Assembly: GCA_001767525.1 (NCBI GenBank) | Contig: MELF01000025.1 | Coordinates: forward strand, 49,908 to 113,907 | Direction of reading: 5' to 3' | Length of the DNA stretch: 64,000 nucleotides | Source of the DNA: Acidobacteria bacterium RIFCSPLOWO2_12_FULL_68_19 | GTDB taxonomy: Bacteria; Acidobacteriota; Vicinamibacteria; Vicinamibacterales; UBA2999 | Part shown: positions 61,274-64,000 of the stretch, piece after piece | Position numbering within the stretch: position 1 is the stretch's first letter | How the letters are laid out: each line of letters starts with the position of its first letter | Made by a program: the position numbers and the translations under genes | The notes under the pieces: generated by a model | What the model was told of the DNA's origin: nothing | What the model saw: only the letters and a program-made list of their open reading frames with translations | The model's database searches: none

Positions 61274-62140
61274 ATGAAGACCTGGTTGAGAAGCGCCGTC
61301 ATCGCGCTCGCCTCCGCCGCCGTCACCGTGGCCGCGATTGAAACCATGCGGGCGCCCGCGACGGGACAGACGGCTCCGGCCGCCGTGCCCCGCACCGCCG
61401 GCGGCAGGCCCGACCTCAACGGCATCTGGCAGGCGATGGGCACCGCACACTGGAATCTCCAGGACCATGAGGCCCGCCCCGGGCCGGTGCTCGAGCTGGG
61501 CGCCACCTTCGCCATCCCCGCCGGGCAGGCCGTCGTGGAGGGTCGCGACATTCCCTACCAGGGGTGGGCGGCGGCGAAACAGAAAGAGAACTACGAGAAC
61601 TGGCTGGCGCGAGACCCCGAGGTCAAGTGCTACCTGCCGGGACTGCCGCGCGCGACCTACATGCCGTATCCGTTCCAGATCCTGCAGACCGCCGGCAACG
61701 ACATCCTGATGGCGTACGAGTACGCGAGCGCGAGCCGGGTGATCAGGATGGGACCGGCGGAGCCGCCGCCCGTCGATTCATGGATGGGACAATCGACCGG
61801 CCGCTGGGAGGGCGACACGCTCGTCGTCGACTCGACCGGCTTCAACGACCAGACGTGGTTCGACCGCGCCGGCAACTTCCACAGCGAGGCGCTCCACCTC
61901 GTGGAGCGCTTCACGCTCGTGCACGCCGACCTCGTCGACTACCGTGCCACCATCGAAGATCCAAAGGTGTTCACGCGCCCCTGGACGATTCAGGTGCCGC
62001 TCTACCGCCGCCGCGACGCGAACGCGCAGTTGCTGGAGTTCAAGTGCGTCGAGTTCGTCGAGGAGCTGATGTACGGCCACCTGGTGAAGCGGACCGGCGC
62101 CGAGACGCCGTTCGGCGCGGCGCGCCTCCGGTGGCCGTGA
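61274..62140 (+). CDS. secreted hypothetical protein, paralogue of the preceding gene
   Basis: 288 residues. GAGGAGG at 61263-61269 selects this ATG over an in-frame ATG 18 bp upstream. Signal peptide about 1-24 (KTWLRSAVIALASAAVTVAA). It shares TGRWEGDTLVVDSTGFND near residue 178 and LVERFTLVHADLVDYRATIE near 212 with the upstream gene, plus GGRPDLNGIWQAMGTAHWNL near 43. Such proteins occur in pairs beside DUF6152 proteins. No catalytic motif can be named. Confidence 0.8.
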   Translation: MKTWLRSAVIALASAAVTVAAIETMRAPATGQTAPAAVPRTAGGRPDLNGIWQAMGTAHWNLQDHEARPGPVLELGATFAIPAGQAVVEGRDIPYQGWAAAKQKENYENWLARDPEVKCYLPGLPRATYMPYPFQILQTAGNDILMAYEYASASRVIRMGPAEPPPVDSWMGQSTGRWEGDTLVVDSTGFNDQTWFDRAGNFHSEALHLVERFTLVHADLVDYRATIEDPKVFTRPWTIQVPLYRRRDANAQLLEFKCVEFVEELMYGHLVKRTGAETPFGAARLRWP

Positions 62141-62161
62141 CGCGCACGGGGCGTCACACGC

Positions 62162-64000
62162 TCAATTCGTCGGTACGAGGCGCCGGAGCTCTTCCGCCCA
62201 GTTCTGCACCACGACCAGGTGCGCGGAGGCCTCTCCGGCGACGGGAGCGGCGAAGAGGAATCGATCCCCTTTCACGGACACGTCGTAGCGGCCCACGGTG
62301 GCGGCGTATCGGCCGACGCCGAAGAGCGGCTGCGTCCGGCCGAACTTGGGAATCGCCCCCGTCTCGACCGGTGCCACCATCAGGCTGGTGGCGCTTCGAT
62401 AGAACAGTTCCTTCCCGTCAGGGCTCCATGCCGGCTCCGTGCCGCCGCCGGACGACACCTGCCATTGCCCGCTTTCCACGCCGGGAAAGGGGCGCACGTA
62501 GATTTCGGGCCGTCCCGACTCGTTCGACTCGTACGCCATCCACCGCCCGTCCGGCGACAGCGCAGGCGCCGTCTCGTTAAACTCGGAATGCAGCAGCGGC
62601 GTGGTCTTCCGGCCGCCGTCCACCGACAGGAGTTGGAGGTCGCACGCCGCCAGCAGATGGGTACGACATTCCGCGAAGATCAGCGTCCGTCCATCCTTGC
62701 TCCAGGCGAACGGGAACTCGTTCTGCGGCGACGCCGTCAACCGCTCGATGGTTCCGGCGCCATCGGCTCTCGTCCAGTAGATGTCGAAGCTCTTCTCGCG
62801 GTTCGAGCTGAAGACGACGCGCTCGCCGTCGGGCGTCCAAATCGGCCTCACGTCGCTCGCGGGACCAAACGTCAGCCGCGCCGTCATGCTCGGCGCCAGG
62901 TCGTGGACCCAGATGTCTCCGGCGGCGGCCACGGCCACGCGCTGCCCATCGGGTGACAACCGCGGCCCGGAGTAGTCGCTCGGCTCCATCGGGAGCGCCT
63001 CTTCGCGGCCATCCCGCCCGACCCAGGTCACCGCGCGTCCCATCGATCCGGCGCCAGGCACGTACACCAGCGTCCCGTTGTCCGACAGCCAGTAATCGGC
63101 CGCCGTCGTTCGCCGGACGTCTTCGACGAGCGCGACCGGACTACCCGTCATTTCGAGCCGGTCCACGTCGAACGGCACAGCCATCAACGTGGTGCCGCGG
63201 GCGAACACCAAGTGGCCCGACGACGCATAGAGGGGATTGGCACCTTCGAGGAGCATCCGCACTTCCCGGGTTTCCAGCGACAGCACACCCAGCCGATCCG
63301 TGTTCCCACTCAGGTCGCCGGTCCGTCTGACGTAGAACACCACGGCCCGTCCGCCCGGCAGCACCTTCGGTGAAAGGTATTGCTCCCCTTCCCGCTCCAG
63401 CGCCAGCCGCTCGACCGAGCCGCCGCCGGCGGGTACGCGATACAAGCCGTCGTTGGTGGCGAACACGATCGTATCGGCGTCGCTCCACGTCGCGCTGATA
63501 CCGACGCCGGCGTCGAAGATCTCCTGGGCCGGCCCGCCGGTCGCCGGCACCCTCACCAGCGTCGTCTCGCGCTCGAACGCGATCCACGCGCCATCGGGGG
63601 AGAAGAACGGATCCTGCGCATTCTCGGTCTCAGGCACGACCCGGGCTTCGAGCGCGTCGATGTCGCGCACGAACAGCATCCGCCCGCGCCGGGCATCGTT
63701 GGCCAGGAACGCAATCCGGCGCCCGTCGGGCGAGATGATCACGTCGCGCCCGGCCTGGTTCGTCAGGGCCGCGTCGTCCGGCGGGGCGACGACGAAGCGC
63801 GTGGTCGGCGGTGGGCTCGCCGGCTCGCCTCGGTTGAGGCGTAAGACCGCCACTCCCGCGACGGCGCCGCCCAGCAGCATCCCCACCACCCACGGGATCG
63901 CCCGGCGCCACGTCGGCCGCTGCAGCCGCGCGACTGCCGCCGGCGTGGGCGCGCTGACCTGGGAGCGGCCCTCGGCGATCCATTCGAGCCCGCGGCGGAC
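62162..64000 (-). CDS. TolB-like beta-propeller protein, probably a Ser/Thr kinase C-terminal half
   Basis: Open at the right edge; about 612 codons are visible on the minus strand. A hydrophobic helix (RAIPWVVGMLLGGAVAGVAV near visible residue 33) is followed by a WD40/TolB-type propeller with many SPDGRxxA blades: VIISPDGRRIAFLANDARRG, PFFSPDGAWIAFERETTLV, PRLSPDGQRVAVAAAGDIWV, PALSPDGRWMAYESNESGRP. In Acidobacteria this layout (kinase, helix, propeller) is standard, with the cytoplasmic kinase N-terminal. The kinase part lies outside the window, so the assignment is inference. The kinase remnant at 58503-58712 is of the same kind. Confidence 0.8.
   Translation of the reverse strand, partial: VRRGLEWIAEGRSQVSAPTPAAVARLQRPTWRRAIPWVVGMLLGGAVAGVAVLRLNRGEPASPPPTTRFVVAPPDDAALTNQAGRDVIISPDGRRIAFLANDARRGRMLFVRDIDALEARVVPETENAQDPFFSPDGAWIAFERETTLVRVPATGGPAQEIFDAGVGISATWSDADTIVFATNDGLYRVPAGGGSVERLALEREGEQYLSPKVLPGGRAVVFYVRRTGDLSGNTDRLGVLSLETREVRMLLEGANPLYASSGHLVFARGTTLMAVPFDVDRLEMTGSPVALVEDVRRTTAADYWLSDNGTLVYVPGAGSMGRAVTWVGRDGREEALPMEPSDYSGPRLSPDGQRVAVAAAGDIWVHDLAPSMTARLTFGPASDVRPIWTPDGERVVFSSNREKSFDIYWTRADGAGTIERLTASPQNEFPFAWSKDGRTLIFAECRTHLLAACDLQLLSVDGGRKTTPLLHSEFNETAPALSPDGRWMAYESNESGRPEIYVRPFPGVESGQWQVSSGGGTEPAWSPDGKELFYRSATSLMVAPVETGAIPKFGRTQPLFGVGRYAATVGRYDVSVKGDRFLFAAPVAGEASAHLVVVQNWAEELRRLVPTN

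Noticed and set aside
1..64000. tRNA, rRNA or known riboswitch
   Set aside because: No stretch matching conserved rRNA, tRNA T-loop plus anticodon layout, or a cobalamin-type core was recognised by eye; a covariance search would be the proper test.

Overview
The window is high-GC DNA from a bacterium most like an Acidobacteriota member of the Vicinamibacteria type. The markers are a von Willebrand-type secreted protein of the acidobacterial kind, an Oar-like TonB receptor with an N-terminal carboxypeptidase-regulatory domain, many secreted PQQ-like and NHL beta-propellers, DUF6152-type secreted proteins, and a Ser/Thr-kinase-type protein with a TolB-like propeller. This assignment is inference from gene content. 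I found no rRNA, tRNA, CRISPR array or replication origin.

Layout. 1-3961: two tandem NHL/amidating-lyase-like propellers, a Tat-exported amidohydrolase and an SGNH-like protein in one operon. 3965-8959: a small isoprenylcysteine-methyltransferase-like membrane protein, an Oar-like receptor, and an exported SAM-methyltransferase-like protein. 8963-13752: surface-glycan genes (large membrane protein, NeuD/PglD acyltransferase, GT2 glycosyltransferase, WecE aminotransferase). 13765-17496: SPOR, TPR and V4R-like proteins and MobA. 17493-20345: argS interrupted by an in-frame TAG, then a class I glutamine amidotransferase between two octamer-repeat arrays. 20523-24082: a three-level nest of mobile DNA (palindromic element, then an IS3 element, then an IS110 element). 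24079-33262: a minus-strand run with methylmalonyl-CoA mutase (two subunits), type 2 valS, nadC, birA, a hypothetical and an rlmD-like rRNA methyltransferase. 33320-38444: an AAA/DUF4143 ATPase, a HAF-repeat secreted protein, an OmpA-domain protein and a small barrel. 38515-43466: secreted proteins and lipoproteins including an HExxH protein. 43682-48804: an IS1595 remnant, gdhA, the VWFA-like protein and an acyl-CoA dehydrogenase. 48931-58497: five PQQ-like propellers around a TonB receptor. 58503-64000: a kinase remnant, a MntA/HepT toxin-antitoxin pair, three secreted proteins and the C-terminal part of a TolB-propeller protein.

The most distinctive feature is short interspersed repeats, often palindromic, that fill gaps and have entered coding sequence. 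They include octamer arrays at four loci, a heptamer array that supplies the end of one gene, a 24-bp unit translated in frame near the mutase genes, a hairpin family that supplies one protein's signal-peptide region, a REP-like palindrome, and a hairpin whose loop carries a stop codon. No clearly undescribed enzymatic system is proven. The best leads are the nested mobile element with a candidate IS110 bridge-RNA region, the amber codon in argS, the repeat families, and the receptor/propeller cluster.
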